Source: Faecalibacter rhinopitheci (GTDB taxonomy: Bacteria; Bacteroidota; Bacteroidia; Flavobacteriales; Weeksellaceae). From it: 64,000 nt of DNA. Shown piece by piece: positions 17,507-26,561 of the stretch. Made by a program: the position numbers and the translations under genes. The notes below the pieces were generated by a model that made no database searches, had not been told where the DNA came from, and saw only the letters and a list, made by a program, of their open reading frames with translations. Each line of letters opens with the position of its first letter. The stretch's first letter is position 1. The stretch covers positions 62,001 to 126,000 of the forward strand of contig NZ_JADGIK010000002.1 of assembly GCF_015234135.1 (NCBI RefSeq), read 5' to 3'.

Positions 17507-18326
17507 TTTTGACCATTTTGAAGTAAAATCTAACGAAAAGATTTCTTTCGGTGTAGGAAGAGCAGTTTTTTATTGTGTACTTGCTGTATTTACCATGCAA
17601 ATAGTAGGTGGCATCATAACCATCCCTACCTTGGCATATCCCATTCTTACCCATGTATTACTCCCACTTAGTTTTCTTTTAGGAATATGTGCCGCAATTG
17701 GCTTATTATTAGGCATGTTAAAAACTAACTCAATTTCTATCATAAAAGATTTTAAAACTAAAATCTCTTTAACAGAAATAGTGTTATCTTTTTTCATTTG
17801 GCTAGGACTTTTACCACTTACCGAATATTTTACAACGCTGATACCAACGGATGGAATCTTTAGTGATTTATATAAAATGTTTTCCACTAATTTTACCATG
17901 CTTTTAGATTATAAGATTGCAGGTTTTATTACAGTATGTATTTTTGCGCCAATATTTGAGGAAGTACTTTTTAGAGGAATAATCTTTAAGGGATTACTTC
18001 AGCATAAAATTCATCCTGCATTGGCAATAGTTGTAAGTGGATTTCTTTTCGGGATGGCTCATATGAATCCTTGGCAGTTTATAGGAGCTGGTATCTTAGG
18101 AATGATATTCGCTTTTACTTATTACAGAACAAAATCATTAGTAATACCCGTCTTATTACATGCTATTAATAATTGTTTATCCTACTATCTTATGTTGCAA
18201 GAAGGTAGTATGGAGGAATCTGTTTTTGATACATCTGATTCTATAAGCATGCTTATTTTTGGAATTTTAGGACTCGTTATCGGATTTATTTTATACCGAA
18301 TAACACAAAAAAAAATAATTATATAA
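17499..18326 (+). CDS. CPBP family intramembrane glutamic protease
   Basis: A 275-aa membrane protein of the CAAX protease/bacteriocin-processing (ABI/Rce1) family. The catalytic motif FEEVLFRG lies near residue 152, FGMAHMN near 187 and HAINN near 225, matching motifs 1-3. About seven hydrophobic helices. The ATG overlaps the rlmH stop by eight bases, so it is probably translationally coupled. Substrate unknown. Confidence 0.9.
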   Translation: MNNFDHFEVKSNEKISFGVGRAVFYCVLAVFTMQIVGGIITIPTLAYPILTHVLLPLSFLLGICAAIGLLLGMLKTNSISIIKDFKTKISLTEIVLSFFIWLGLLPLTEYFTTLIPTDGIFSDLYKMFSTNFTMLLDYKIAGFITVCIFAPIFEEVLFRGIIFKGLLQHKIHPALAIVVSGFLFGMAHMNPWQFIGAGILGMIFAFTYYRTKSLVIPVLLHAINNCLSYYLMLQEGSMEESVFDTSDSISMLIFGILGLVIGFILYRITQKKIII

Positions 18327-18901
18327 TGGAATTAATTTTCGCAACGCATAATCAACATAAATTAGAAGAAGTAAAACAAATGCTTCCTCAATACATTCAA
18401 TTTAAATCTTTAACTGAAATTAATTTTAATGATGAAATTGAGGAGACAGGAGACACTTTTATAGAAAATGCAAGAATAAAAGCGCAAACTATTTATAAAA
18501 AAACTGGAGTAAATGTCTTTGCAGATGATTCTGGTTTAGTAATTGAAGGTCTTGAAGGTGCGCCAGGTGTTTATTCAGCTCGTTATGCAGGAACCGGAAA
18601 ATCTGAAGATAACATTGCTAAAGTTCTAGAAGAATTAAAAGATATAGAAAATAGAAATGCTTACTTTATTGCTGTTTTCTGTTTAATTTTAGATGGTAAA
18701 GAGTACTTTTTTGAAGGTCGTATAAATGGTACAATCTCTAAAAGTATTATGGGAGCAGATGGTTTTGGCTATGATCCCATTTTTATTCCAGAAAATTACA
18801 CACAATCTTTTGCAGAAATGTCGGCCGAAGAAAAAAATAGTATGAGTCATCGTGGACGCGCTGTAGAACAATTAAACAAATTCTTATCTAAAACAAATTA
18901 A
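18326..18901 (+). CDS. rdgB: Non-canonical purine NTP pyrophosphatase (RdgB/HAM1)
   Basis: ITP/XTP diphosphatase of 191 aa that clears deaminated purine nucleotides. FATHNQHKLEE at the N-terminus, FADDSGLVIEGLEGAPGVYSAR and the C-terminal SHRGRAVEQLN are the family signatures. Its ATG shares one base with the preceding stop codon. Confidence 0.95.
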   Translation: MELIFATHNQHKLEEVKQMLPQYIQFKSLTEINFNDEIEETGDTFIENARIKAQTIYKKTGVNVFADDSGLVIEGLEGAPGVYSARYAGTGKSEDNIAKVLEELKDIENRNAYFIAVFCLILDGKEYFFEGRINGTISKSIMGADGFGYDPIFIPENYTQSFAEMSAEEKNSMSHRGRAVEQLNKFLSKTN

Positions 18902-18903
18902 AA

Positions 18904-19824
18904 TTGAGTTTAGAATTAACAATATTAGGCTTTAATTCTGCTGTACCAACAGCATTTACCCATCCCACTGCACAATTATTAAATATTGCTGAAAGATATT
19001 TTTTAATAGATTGTGGAGAGGGAACACAGGTACAACTACGGAAAGCCAAAGCAAAATTTAACCGTATAAACCACATATTTATCTCTCATTTGCATGGAGA
19101 TCATGTTTTTGGTTTAATTGGTTTAATTTCTACTTTACAACTTTTGGGTCGAGATACACCTCTATATATTCATGGACCTAAAGGCATTGAAGAATTCATC
19201 ATGATTCAGTTAAAATTAACGGAATCTAAGTGTACCTATGATATTGTGTTTAATGAATTATCATCTAAAAAATCAGTATTAGTCTTTGAAGATGATAAGG
19301 TAGAAGTCTTCTCAATTCCATTAAATCATCGTGTATACACCAATGGATATCTTTTTAAGGAAAAGAAAAAGCTTCGGAAATTAAACATGGATGCTATCCA
19401 ACAATATGGTGAAATTGACATTTGTGATTATCAGAATCTTAAAAATGGTAAAGATTATGTGATGGAAGATGGTACTATTATAGATAATGAAGATTTAACT
19501 GTTGAGGGACCGCGTGCCTTAAGCTACGCATATTGCTCAGATACTAGATATAAGCCAGATATTATCCCATTAATAAAAGGTGTAGATTTATTATATCATG
19601 AAAGTACATTTTTACATGAAGCAAAAGAGTTAGCTACATATACAGGCCATTCTACTGCAAAAGAAGCAGGAATTATTGCACGAGAAGCAGGTGTAAAAAA
19701 ATTAGTTTTAGGACATTTTTCTAATCGATATCACGATTATAGTGTTTTATTAAATGAAGCTAAATTAGAGTTTGAAAATACTGTTTTACCAAGATTAATT
19801 GGTACAATAAAAATTAAAGAATAA
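18904..19824 (+). CDS. rnz: Ribonuclease Z
   Basis: Metallo-beta-lactamase-fold tRNA 3' endonuclease of 306 aa. It has HLHGDHVFGL (zinc motif II), CSDTRY, YHESTF and GHSTAKEAG toward the C-terminus, and GHFSNRY. The tRNAs in this window encode no CCA, consistent with a need for RNase Z maturation. The TTG start lies two bases after rdgB. A terminator follows. Confidence 0.94.
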   Translation: MSLELTILGFNSAVPTAFTHPTAQLLNIAERYFLIDCGEGTQVQLRKAKAKFNRINHIFISHLHGDHVFGLIGLISTLQLLGRDTPLYIHGPKGIEEFIMIQLKLTESKCTYDIVFNELSSKKSVLVFEDDKVEVFSIPLNHRVYTNGYLFKEKKKLRKLNMDAIQQYGEIDICDYQNLKNGKDYVMEDGTIIDNEDLTVEGPRALSYAYCSDTRYKPDIIPLIKGVDLLYHESTFLHEAKELATYTGHSTAKEAGIIAREAGVKKLVLGHFSNRYHDYSVLLNEAKLEFENTVLPRLIGTIKIKE

Positions 19825-19846
19825 TTTATCTGATTAAATTTAAATA

Positions 19847-19873
19847 AAAACCCGATCTAATTGATCGGGTTTT
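19847..19873. terminator. Bidirectional terminator between rnz and the SusD gene
   Basis: Stem aaaacccgatc/gatcgggtttt with a TAATT loop, between convergent genes. Confidence 0.85.
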
Positions 19874-19902
19874 ATTATTTAATTTATAAGCTATTTTATA
19901 TA

Positions 19903-21543
19903 TTATGGATTCTGAACTAACACCCCATTTGATAAAATAATTTGTTGTTCTGGAATATATTCTACAATGTGATTATCTGTTGGCGATACAGTATAATAAG
20001 GATCTGTACCAGATAAATGTGTACCTGGATATTGACGTTCCATTGTAAAGCCATTTCTAAATACATCAAATTTACGATGACCTTCCCAAGCTAATTCTAG
20101 TTGACGTTCTTGCATTACAATATCTAATACAGACATACCATTTAGATTAGTCGTTGACCATAATCCAGCAGTAGGAATACCTGCGCGAGTTCTTAAGACA
20201 TTAACGTCATTAAGAGCTGCCGTATTGTTGCCTGTTTTCGCATATGCTTCTGCACGTATTAAATACATTTCACTTAAACGAGAAATTATTGGAGACCATA
20301 ATTGAGCTTGACCTTCTTGACCTGAACATTTTAGGATATAATATTTTAAATATCCATTACGGTTATCTAATTTATTGTCGATTAAAACAGTTCTTTCTTT
20401 CCCTTCGATATTAATAAAATATTGAAAATTACCTGCCCCATTTGATCTTTTGATTAAAGATTTAGCCATTCCATTCTCTATATAATTATAGTCATCATCA
20501 GATTTTGTAACAATTACACTTTCATATTTGTAAGTGTCAGTTACATAATAAGCGTGTAATTCTGATGCATTTGTTACAACAGGCTTAATCAAAGAATATC
20601 TTACGTCCTCCGGATATTTTCTAACCAATTCTAAATATTTTCTTGAGGCATACATTTCTCCCCATCCCGCACCATCAATAGAGGCATACATAGACCCTAT
20701 GGTATACCATCCATTATCTGGATAATCTGTATCTTTTAAAAACTTTATAGAGAATATATTTTCAGGATTATTTTCAGGAGCGTTGATTGCAAAATCCTTG
20801 TATTTATCTCTTGTAATTAAAGAAAACTGACCAGATTCTATAACTTTATTTGAATATTCTATCGCTTTCTGATTCTCTCCCATATAAAGATATACACGAG
20901 CTAATAATGCTTGTGTAGCCGCTTTGGAAGCATAAATCTTACTTCTTGAATCATTATTAAATAATGTTTCAGCTTTTAGTAAATCACTTAAAATTTGATC
21001 ATATACTTCTTTTACTGTATTACGCGGTAAATTTTCATTTGGATCATCATTCAATTTTAATGGAACTGCTAAATTAGTTAATGGGCTTTGGTTATATGGT
21101 TTTCCAAAAACATTTGTAAGGTAAAAATATATTAAGCTTCGGATATATAAATTTTCAGCAATTAACTGGTCATTCATTCCTTGATCACCTTCAGATACAC
21201 GTGCTAATACAGTATTTGCACCAGCAATTATTTTATATGAATATGACCAGTAATTATTTACACGAGAGTTATTTGTAATTCTTTTGTAATTATAATTATA
21301 CATTAAGTTATCCGTTGTAGTACCACTTAATGCAACATTGTCCCCAGGATATTCTGTTAATCGATGCCAGTTTTCTACCCAATTTTTTAATTGACTATAA
21401 TTACCTGCTGTAATATTTTCTGCAGATCCAGGGATCAAATCCACTTGTCCTTCTGGCAAACTGCTATATGGTTCATAATCTAAATCACAAGATGTTAAGC
21501 TCATTAATGCGATTGAGGCCAATAAATATATTGATTTCTTCAT
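19903..21543 (-). CDS. RagB/SusD family nutrient-uptake outer-membrane lipoprotein
   Basis: Surface substrate-binding lipoprotein of 546 aa, partner lid of the SusC-type channel encoded just upstream. Lipoprotein signal peptide with Cys at residue 19 (LTSC). The helical TPR-like N-terminal part includes ATQALLARVYLYMGENQKAIEYSNKVI, and the C-terminal RAEAYAKTGNNTAALNDVNVLRTRAGI and QERQLELAWEGHRKFDVFR are classic SusD motifs. No glycosidase, peptidase or regulator is adjacent, so the nutrient cannot be guessed. Confidence 0.95.
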   Translation of the reverse strand: MKKSIYLLASIALMSLTSCDLDYEPYSSLPEGQVDLIPGSAENITAGNYSQLKNWVENWHRLTEYPGDNVALSGTTTDNLMYNYNYKRITNNSRVNNYWSYSYKIIAGANTVLARVSEGDQGMNDQLIAENLYIRSLIYFYLTNVFGKPYNQSPLTNLAVPLKLNDDPNENLPRNTVKEVYDQILSDLLKAETLFNNDSRSKIYASKAATQALLARVYLYMGENQKAIEYSNKVIESGQFSLITRDKYKDFAINAPENNPENIFSIKFLKDTDYPDNGWYTIGSMYASIDGAGWGEMYASRKYLELVRKYPEDVRYSLIKPVVTNASELHAYYVTDTYKYESVIVTKSDDDYNYIENGMAKSLIKRSNGAGNFQYFINIEGKERTVLIDNKLDNRNGYLKYYILKCSGQEGQAQLWSPIISRLSEMYLIRAEAYAKTGNNTAALNDVNVLRTRAGIPTAGLWSTTNLNGMSVLDIVMQERQLELAWEGHRKFDVFRNGFTMERQYPGTHLSGTDPYYTVSPTDNHIVEYIPEQQIILSNGVLVQNP

Positions 21544-21555
21544 TTCAAAAAAAGT

Positions 21556-24474
21556 TTAAAAAGTTAGATTTACACCTAATGTAAAACGTTTAGGATTAGG
21601 ATAATTAGATGTTGTATCACCAGATATTACAGCTTCTATATCTGCACCAGAATAATCTGTTGATGTCCATAGGTTGTCTCCAGAAATATAAATTCCTAAA
21701 GATTTAACCCCTAATTTAGAAACTATATTCTCTTTGAAATTGTATCCTAAACGCACATTTCTCATTCTTAAGAAAGACGCATCTTCTAAGTATCTACTCG
21801 ATTGTTTATTAGACAAAGAAGTGTTATTAAATATTAGTTTGGGATGTGTAGCATTTGTGTTTTCTGGTGTCCATCTAGACCAACCTTCTTGTAATTGCAT
21901 CTGATTATAGTATGGATACGCACCATCCGAATCAAATAATTCGCGGCCTGCATTATAGGCTAAACCTCCTTTAGAATAAACAAAATCTGCTGATAAAACG
22001 AAACCTTTGTAAGAGAAATTAGTATTAAAACCTCCAAAATAATCTGGAGAAGTTTTTCCTACAAATTGTAAAGTTGCATTGTTCCAGTTGGTTACATTCG
22101 TTACTTCGCCAGTAGTAGGATCTATCCTTTCCCACAACGGATTTCCCGTTTCAGCATCTACTCCAGCCCATTTTCTCATGTACCAAGAATTAATGTCACG
22201 ACCAACTTCTCTGCGTTGTAATCCATCATTAATTGCCTGATTATTATATAATTCTTTTACTTCATTCTTATTCGTAGCAATATTAAAACCTACATTCCAT
22301 TGGAATTCTGAAGTTGGTCTAAAAATACTCGCATTTACAGAGAATTCTATCCCTTTATTATTTACTTTCCCTATGTTATCCATGTACCCTGTCCATCCTG
22401 AAGTATCTGGAAAACGGACAAAATGTAACAACTTATCTGTGTTCTTATTGTATACATCTACTGTAAAATTGAAGCGATCATATAATCCAATTTCCAATCC
22501 AATGTTTGCATCTTTTGTAGTTTCCCACGTAACGTCAGGATTGGCATATTGCCCTTGTACCAATGCTGGTTGACCATTGTATTGACCATTCAAATTATAT
22601 AAACCATATTGCATATAATAATTTGTACCCGCATTACCAACAACTCCATAAGAAGCTCTTAATTTTAAATTCGTGATTGATTCAGAATCTTTTAAGAAGG
22701 CTTCATTATTAATATTCCAACCTCCCGAGAATGCATAAAAATGTGCATATCTATTGTTTTTTCCAAAACGAGAAGATCCATCCAAACGGTAAGAAGCCTG
22801 TGCATAAAAACGGCCATCAAATCCATAATTAAATTGAGCTAAACCAGCCTGGAATGCATAATCATTTCTTGTTCCTCCAACCGCAAATGGATTTGCTCCA
22901 TTATCTAAAATTTCAGAACCTGGAGTTATTCCTTGTTTTGTTCCATTTAAACTTTTGTAATCGTAGTCTGAATATTCATAAGCTACATAGGCATTAAATG
23001 AATGTAAGTCTACTTTCTTATTAAAACGTATCATTTGGTTAAATAACCTTACAATTCTTTTATCTGAAAATTGATAAACTTGTCCATCGTACGAAGATCC
23101 AGAAATTGATTTAGGATCTGTATACGACATTGATGTATTATTGTAATACTGTACGTTATTGGTAGATTCAAAAGTAAAAGCATTTGAAATTTTCCATTGA
23201 AAATCTAGATTTGCTTGAATATCAAAAATTTCAGACGTTCCATAATTAGTCTGTAAATCATAATAATAGTTAGAATAATCACGTCCGTACCATCTAGATA
23301 TATTCCCATTTGCTTCATCTTCACGCGGATTTACAGGCCTGCCATTTGATAAGAAAGGATTATCCCAAGGCATATTCATATACATTCCGTACAGCGAATG
23401 CTCCCTATTTTCTGTGGTAATATAGGATGCGTTTAGTTTTGGTTTGAATATAAATTTTTCGGTTAATTTATGATCAATATTTAAACGAGTTGTTAATCGC
23501 TCATAATCATACCCTTTTACAGTTCCTTCCTCATTAAAATAATTAATAGTTGCATATAAATTTGTCTTATCACTATTAGATGAAATGGAAACATTTGCGT
23601 CTTGGACTATTCCTATTTTAGTACCATTTTTTAACCAATCGAAATTTGTATTTTCTAATTCGGTAGGTAAAGTAGGTGCACCTTGCATAATTTGGAAATT
23701 ATCATACAATTGTTTTCCATTCATAACCTCGAAATTTCCGTTATTGAATTTATTCCAACTAGATGAATAATCCACATTTACTGTTAATCCTTTTCCACGG
23801 CCTCTTTTTGTTGTAACGATTACCACACCATTTGCACCACGAGAACCATATTGTGATGTTGCAGCTGCATCTTTCAATATAGATACTGTTTCTACATCAC
23901 TAGGATTTATAGTTGGTGTACCATGAAAAATAACACCATCAACAACCCATAATGCACCTGTATCTGCGCTAATACTTGTACGCCCTCTTACTCGCATTGT
24001 TGCTGTAGAACCAGGACGTCCTGATCCCGAAATAATATTTACTCCGGCTACTTTTCCCTGTAATAAATTTGTTATGTTAGGTGATTTAGAATCTACCAAA
24101 TCCTTCGCACTAACTGTACCTACAGAAGCCGTAATTTCTTCTTTTCTTTGGGTAGAATATCCAGTAACTACAGCAGTTTCTAAATCTACTGTATCATTAT
24201 CTGGATTTGTAAAATAAGATGACAAATCACCTAGTAAAGATGAAGATACAGTAATTTCTTTTCCTTTAATGATTAAGATGTCACCAACTTTTGCATCGAT
24301 TTCAAAATTTCCATCCAAGTCTGTATAGACTACCTTATCTGTACCTTTTAGTTTTACTTCAACATCACTCTCTGGTAAACCATCTGAGTCTTTTAAGATT
24401 CCAGTAGTCTGTGCATAAGAAATAGATCCTAGCATAAAAAAAAGACTGAAAATCTTCAAATATTTCCTTTTCAT
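21556..24474 (-). CDS. SusC/RagA family TonB-linked outer-membrane transporter
   Basis: TonB-dependent channel of 972 aa. Order: signal peptide (1-21), a carboxypeptidase-regulatory-like beta domain (about 25-90), plug domain with the SusC signature GVVIVTTKRG near 220, then a long 22-strand-type barrel ending in a C-terminal Phe (RFTLGVNLTF). It lies 12 bases upstream of the SusD gene, so they form an operon. No N-terminal STN signalling domain, so FecR/anti-sigma control is not expected. Confidence 0.95.
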   Translation of the reverse strand: MKRKYLKIFSLFFMLGSISYAQTTGILKDSDGLPESDVEVKLKGTDKVVYTDLDGNFEIDAKVGDILIIKGKEITVSSSLLGDLSSYFTNPDNDTVDLETAVVTGYSTQRKEEITASVGTVSAKDLVDSKSPNITNLLQGKVAGVNIISGSGRPGSTATMRVRGRTSISADTGALWVVDGVIFHGTPTINPSDVETVSILKDAAATSQYGSRGANGVVIVTTKRGRGKGLTVNVDYSSSWNKFNNGNFEVMNGKQLYDNFQIMQGAPTLPTELENTNFDWLKNGTKIGIVQDANVSISSNSDKTNLYATINYFNEEGTVKGYDYERLTTRLNIDHKLTEKFIFKPKLNASYITTENREHSLYGMYMNMPWDNPFLSNGRPVNPREDEANGNISRWYGRDYSNYYYDLQTNYGTSEIFDIQANLDFQWKISNAFTFESTNNVQYYNNTSMSYTDPKSISGSSYDGQVYQFSDKRIVRLFNQMIRFNKKVDLHSFNAYVAYEYSDYDYKSLNGTKQGITPGSEILDNGANPFAVGGTRNDYAFQAGLAQFNYGFDGRFYAQASYRLDGSSRFGKNNRYAHFYAFSGGWNINNEAFLKDSESITNLKLRASYGVVGNAGTNYYMQYGLYNLNGQYNGQPALVQGQYANPDVTWETTKDANIGLEIGLYDRFNFTVDVYNKNTDKLLHFVRFPDTSGWTGYMDNIGKVNNKGIEFSVNASIFRPTSEFQWNVGFNIATNKNEVKELYNNQAINDGLQRREVGRDINSWYMRKWAGVDAETGNPLWERIDPTTGEVTNVTNWNNATLQFVGKTSPDYFGGFNTNFSYKGFVLSADFVYSKGGLAYNAGRELFDSDGAYPYYNQMQLQEGWSRWTPENTNATHPKLIFNNTSLSNKQSSRYLEDASFLRMRNVRLGYNFKENIVSKLGVKSLGIYISGDNLWTSTDYSGADIEAVISGDTTSNYPNPKRFTLGVNLTF

Positions 24475-24531
24475 TTGTTAAATAGTGTTAATATTTCACT
24501 AAAGTAATAAAAAAAATAACAGTTGAATGCA

Positions 24532-24566
24532 AAAAAAATCCGTTCGTTAAACGAACGGATTTTTTT
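24532..24566 (-). terminator. Terminator of rplS
   Basis: GC-rich stem atccgttcgt/acgaacggat flanked by long A and T tracts, right after the bL19 stop. Confidence 0.85.
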
Positions 24567-24588
24567 ATTTTTCTTAAAAAAGAACTTT

Positions 24589-24939
24589 TTAGTAAGAAGC
24601 GTCTTTGATACGAGCTTTTTTACCACGTAATGCTCTGAAGTAGAAGATACGAGCTCTACGAACTTTACCTCTTTTATTAACTTCAATTTTTTGGATAGCT
24701 GGCATGTTAGTTGGGAAGATACGCTCTACACCTACATCACCAGACATTTTACGAATTGTAAAAGTCTCAGTTGTTCCTTGACCTCTTCTTTGGATAACTA
24801 CACCTTTGAAGAACTGAACACGAGTTTTACCACCCTCTGTAATTTCTTGATAAACTGTAATAGTATCACCTGCTGCGAAAGCTGGGTACTCTTTTTTTGC
24901 TACGTATTTTTCTTGTACGTATTTTACTAAATCTTGCAT
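24589..24939 (-). CDS. rplS: 50S ribosomal protein bL19
   Basis: Ribosomal protein at the 30S/50S interface, 116 aa. FAAGDTITVYQEITEGGKTRVQFFKGVVIQRR and GVERIFPTNMPAIQKIEVNKRGKVRRARIFYFR are unmistakable. The usual partners rpsP, rimM and trmD are not next to it, as is common in Bacteroidota. It is expressed from its own promoter with a roughly 60-base leader. Confidence 0.97.
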   Translation of the reverse strand: MQDLVKYVQEKYVAKKEYPAFAAGDTITVYQEITEGGKTRVQFFKGVVIQRRGQGTTETFTIRKMSGDVGVERIFPTNMPAIQKIEVNKRGKVRRARIFYFRALRGKKARIKDASY

Positions 24940-25009
24940 TGTAAAAATTCAAATTTATTATAATTGAGCAACATACACGTCTTTCGCCAGAGGTTAGTCA
25001 ATATGGGTG

Positions 25010-25017
25010 CAAAATTA
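25010..25017 (-). promoter_or_regulatory. Promoter -7 box (TAATTTTG) of rplS
   Basis: Exact TAnnTTTG on the minus strand followed by CACCC, the same start region as other translation-gene promoters here. The leader 24940-25003 contains CTAACCTCTGGCGAAAGACG and may be regulatory. Confidence 0.65.
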
Positions 25018-25031
25018 ATTAATTTTATTAA

Positions 25032-25274
25032 TTAAACAAAATCATTCGATGAATTATCTAAGCTATTTTCATAAACTTTTACTGCTAACTCATAATCTTC
25101 TGCTCTAACCTGTAATCTAATACCTTGAGAAAAAGTTGGTCCAATTGTATATGAAAGATTTGAATCTAGAACATCACTTCTAATTCCTTCCGATTCTAAC
25201 AATAATTGCACAATTTCAGCTTCAATTACTGTATTAAATTTGGCTAATATTTTAAATGTTCCCATTCTTAACAT
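25032..25274 (-). CDS. DUF2007-like putative signal-transducing protein
   Basis: Small cytoplasmic protein of 80 aa: ILAKFNTVIEAEIVQLLLESEGI..VLDSN and IRLQVRAEDYELAVKVY fit the GlnB-like DUF2007 family, whose function is unknown. It overlaps the end of ppk2 by 23 bases, so it is probably translated from the same mRNA. The ATG three codons later would still overlap. Confidence 0.75.
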   Translation of the reverse strand: MLRMGTFKILAKFNTVIEAEIVQLLLESEGIRSDVLDSNLSYTIGPTFSQGIRLQVRAEDYELAVKVYENSLDNSSNDFV

Positions 25275-26085
25275 GTTTTATTATAGATTGATTTTCAGCA
25301 AGACTATTATTCGAATCAAATCCATTGATATTTGAAAGTATAAGTTTCATAGCTGCTAAGCGAGCTTCTTTTTTATCATCAGTTTTTACTTCAAACCAAG
25401 GATTTAACTTAGGTGAAGTTTCTAAAAATAAATGATTTATATACTTGGTATACATATTCCATTTTTCCTGAGCTTGCTGATCTAAAATTCCTAACTTCCA
25501 TTGCTTCAATGAATCATTTTTCCTTTCGGCTAAACGTTCTGCTTGTTCTTGTTTAGAAATTGATAAATAAATTTTTATGATCTCTATTCCATCTTCTTTC
25601 AATAACTTTTCCACATCATTTACTTGATGTAAAAATTTATGATATTCTTCGTCGGTACAAAATCCAAAAACAGGTTCTACGACTGCTCTATTATACCAAC
25701 TACGATCAAAAAAAACGATTTCACCTTCATTAGGTAAATGTTTTAAATATCTTTGAAAATACCATTGCCCATTTTCACTATCATTGGGTTTTGGTAATGA
25801 TATAACTTTGTATTTTTTAGGATTTAGATTTTGTACAATTCTAGAAATTGTTCCTCCTTTTCCTGCCGCGTCTCTACCTTCAAAAATAATTAATACCCTC
25901 TTCTTTTGATCTATAATATACGATTGTAAACGTACTAGTTCTAATTGTAAATAGGCAATTTCTTTTTCATAAGCGAGTTGCTTTCTAAATTTTTTTTCTT
26001 TTATAATATCATGATCTACTAAAAAATCTATAATCTCTTGTTTATTACTTATTTTTTCTAAATCATTTAAATCAAATTCGCTCAT
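25252..26085 (-). CDS. ppk2: Polyphosphate kinase 2 family protein
   Basis: PPK2-type kinase of 277 aa using polyphosphate to phosphorylate nucleotides. Walker A FEGRDAAGKGGT at 68-79, the lid segment LPKPNDSENGQWYFQRY, and Walker B FFDRSWYNRAVVEPV are all present. One-domain length fits the class I to III enzymes, and the class cannot be fixed by eye. Co-transcribed with the DUF2007 gene. Confidence 0.93.
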   Translation of the reverse strand: MSEFDLNDLEKISNKQEIIDFLVDHDIIKEKKFRKQLAYEKEIAYLQLELVRLQSYIIDQKKRVLIIFEGRDAAGKGGTISRIVQNLNPKKYKVISLPKPNDSENGQWYFQRYLKHLPNEGEIVFFDRSWYNRAVVEPVFGFCTDEEYHKFLHQVNDVEKLLKEDGIEIIKIYLSISKQEQAERLAERKNDSLKQWKLGILDQQAQEKWNMYTKYINHLFLETSPKLNPWFEVKTDDKKEARLAAMKLILSNINGFDSNNSLAENQSIIKHVKNGNI

Positions 26086-26217
26086 ACTTCCAAGTAGTTT
26101 AAATTTCTTTCTAATTTAAAACTTTCTAACTTAAAATGATTTAACTTTAAAGAAGCTTTTTTATAAATGATTGTTAATTAGATGCACTTAATCATTTTTT
26201 AATGAGAAAATAGCTTC

Positions 26218-26225
26218 TAATTTTG
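26218..26225 (+). promoter_or_regulatory. Promoter -7 box (TAATTTTG) of the YHS-SCO pair
   Basis: Exact TAnnTTTG match 24 bases before the ATG at 26250. Confidence 0.55.
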
Positions 26226-26249
26226 TATAAATATTAAATCGTTATATCC

Positions 26250-26561
26250 ATGAAATCAGTTCAATTATTTACTGTTACAGCATTATCTTTATTTTTTGTT
26301 ACTTCTTGTACATCAAAGTCAAAAGAAACAGAACAAGAATTTGATGTGGAAGTTAATCATACCACGACTGAAACAAATGCTATGCCCGCAGGTAGAACCT
26401 TAGATGTAGAAGTTGTAAATGAATTAGATCCTATTTGTGGAATGACAACTGCCGAACACTTAAAGGACACAGCAAATTACCAAGGTAAAACATATGGTTT
26501 TTGTAATACGATGTGTAAGGAAGAATTTTTGAAAAATCCTGAAAAACATATACATGAATAA
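26250..26561 (+). CDS. YHS domain lipoprotein
   Basis: A 103-aa lipoprotein (Cys at residue 20) ending in a YHS metal-binding domain: DPICGMTTAEHLKDTANYQG and YGFCNTMCKEEFLKNPEKH, with three Cys placed to bind copper or another soft metal. Its last codons overlap the SCO gene by eight bases. The pairing with SCO suggests periplasmic copper handling for cytochrome oxidase; that is inference from context. Confidence 0.85.
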   Translation: MKSVQLFTVTALSLFFVTSCTSKSKETEQEFDVEVNHTTTETNAMPAGRTLDVEVVNELDPICGMTTAEHLKDTANYQGKTYGFCNTMCKEEFLKNPEKHIHE

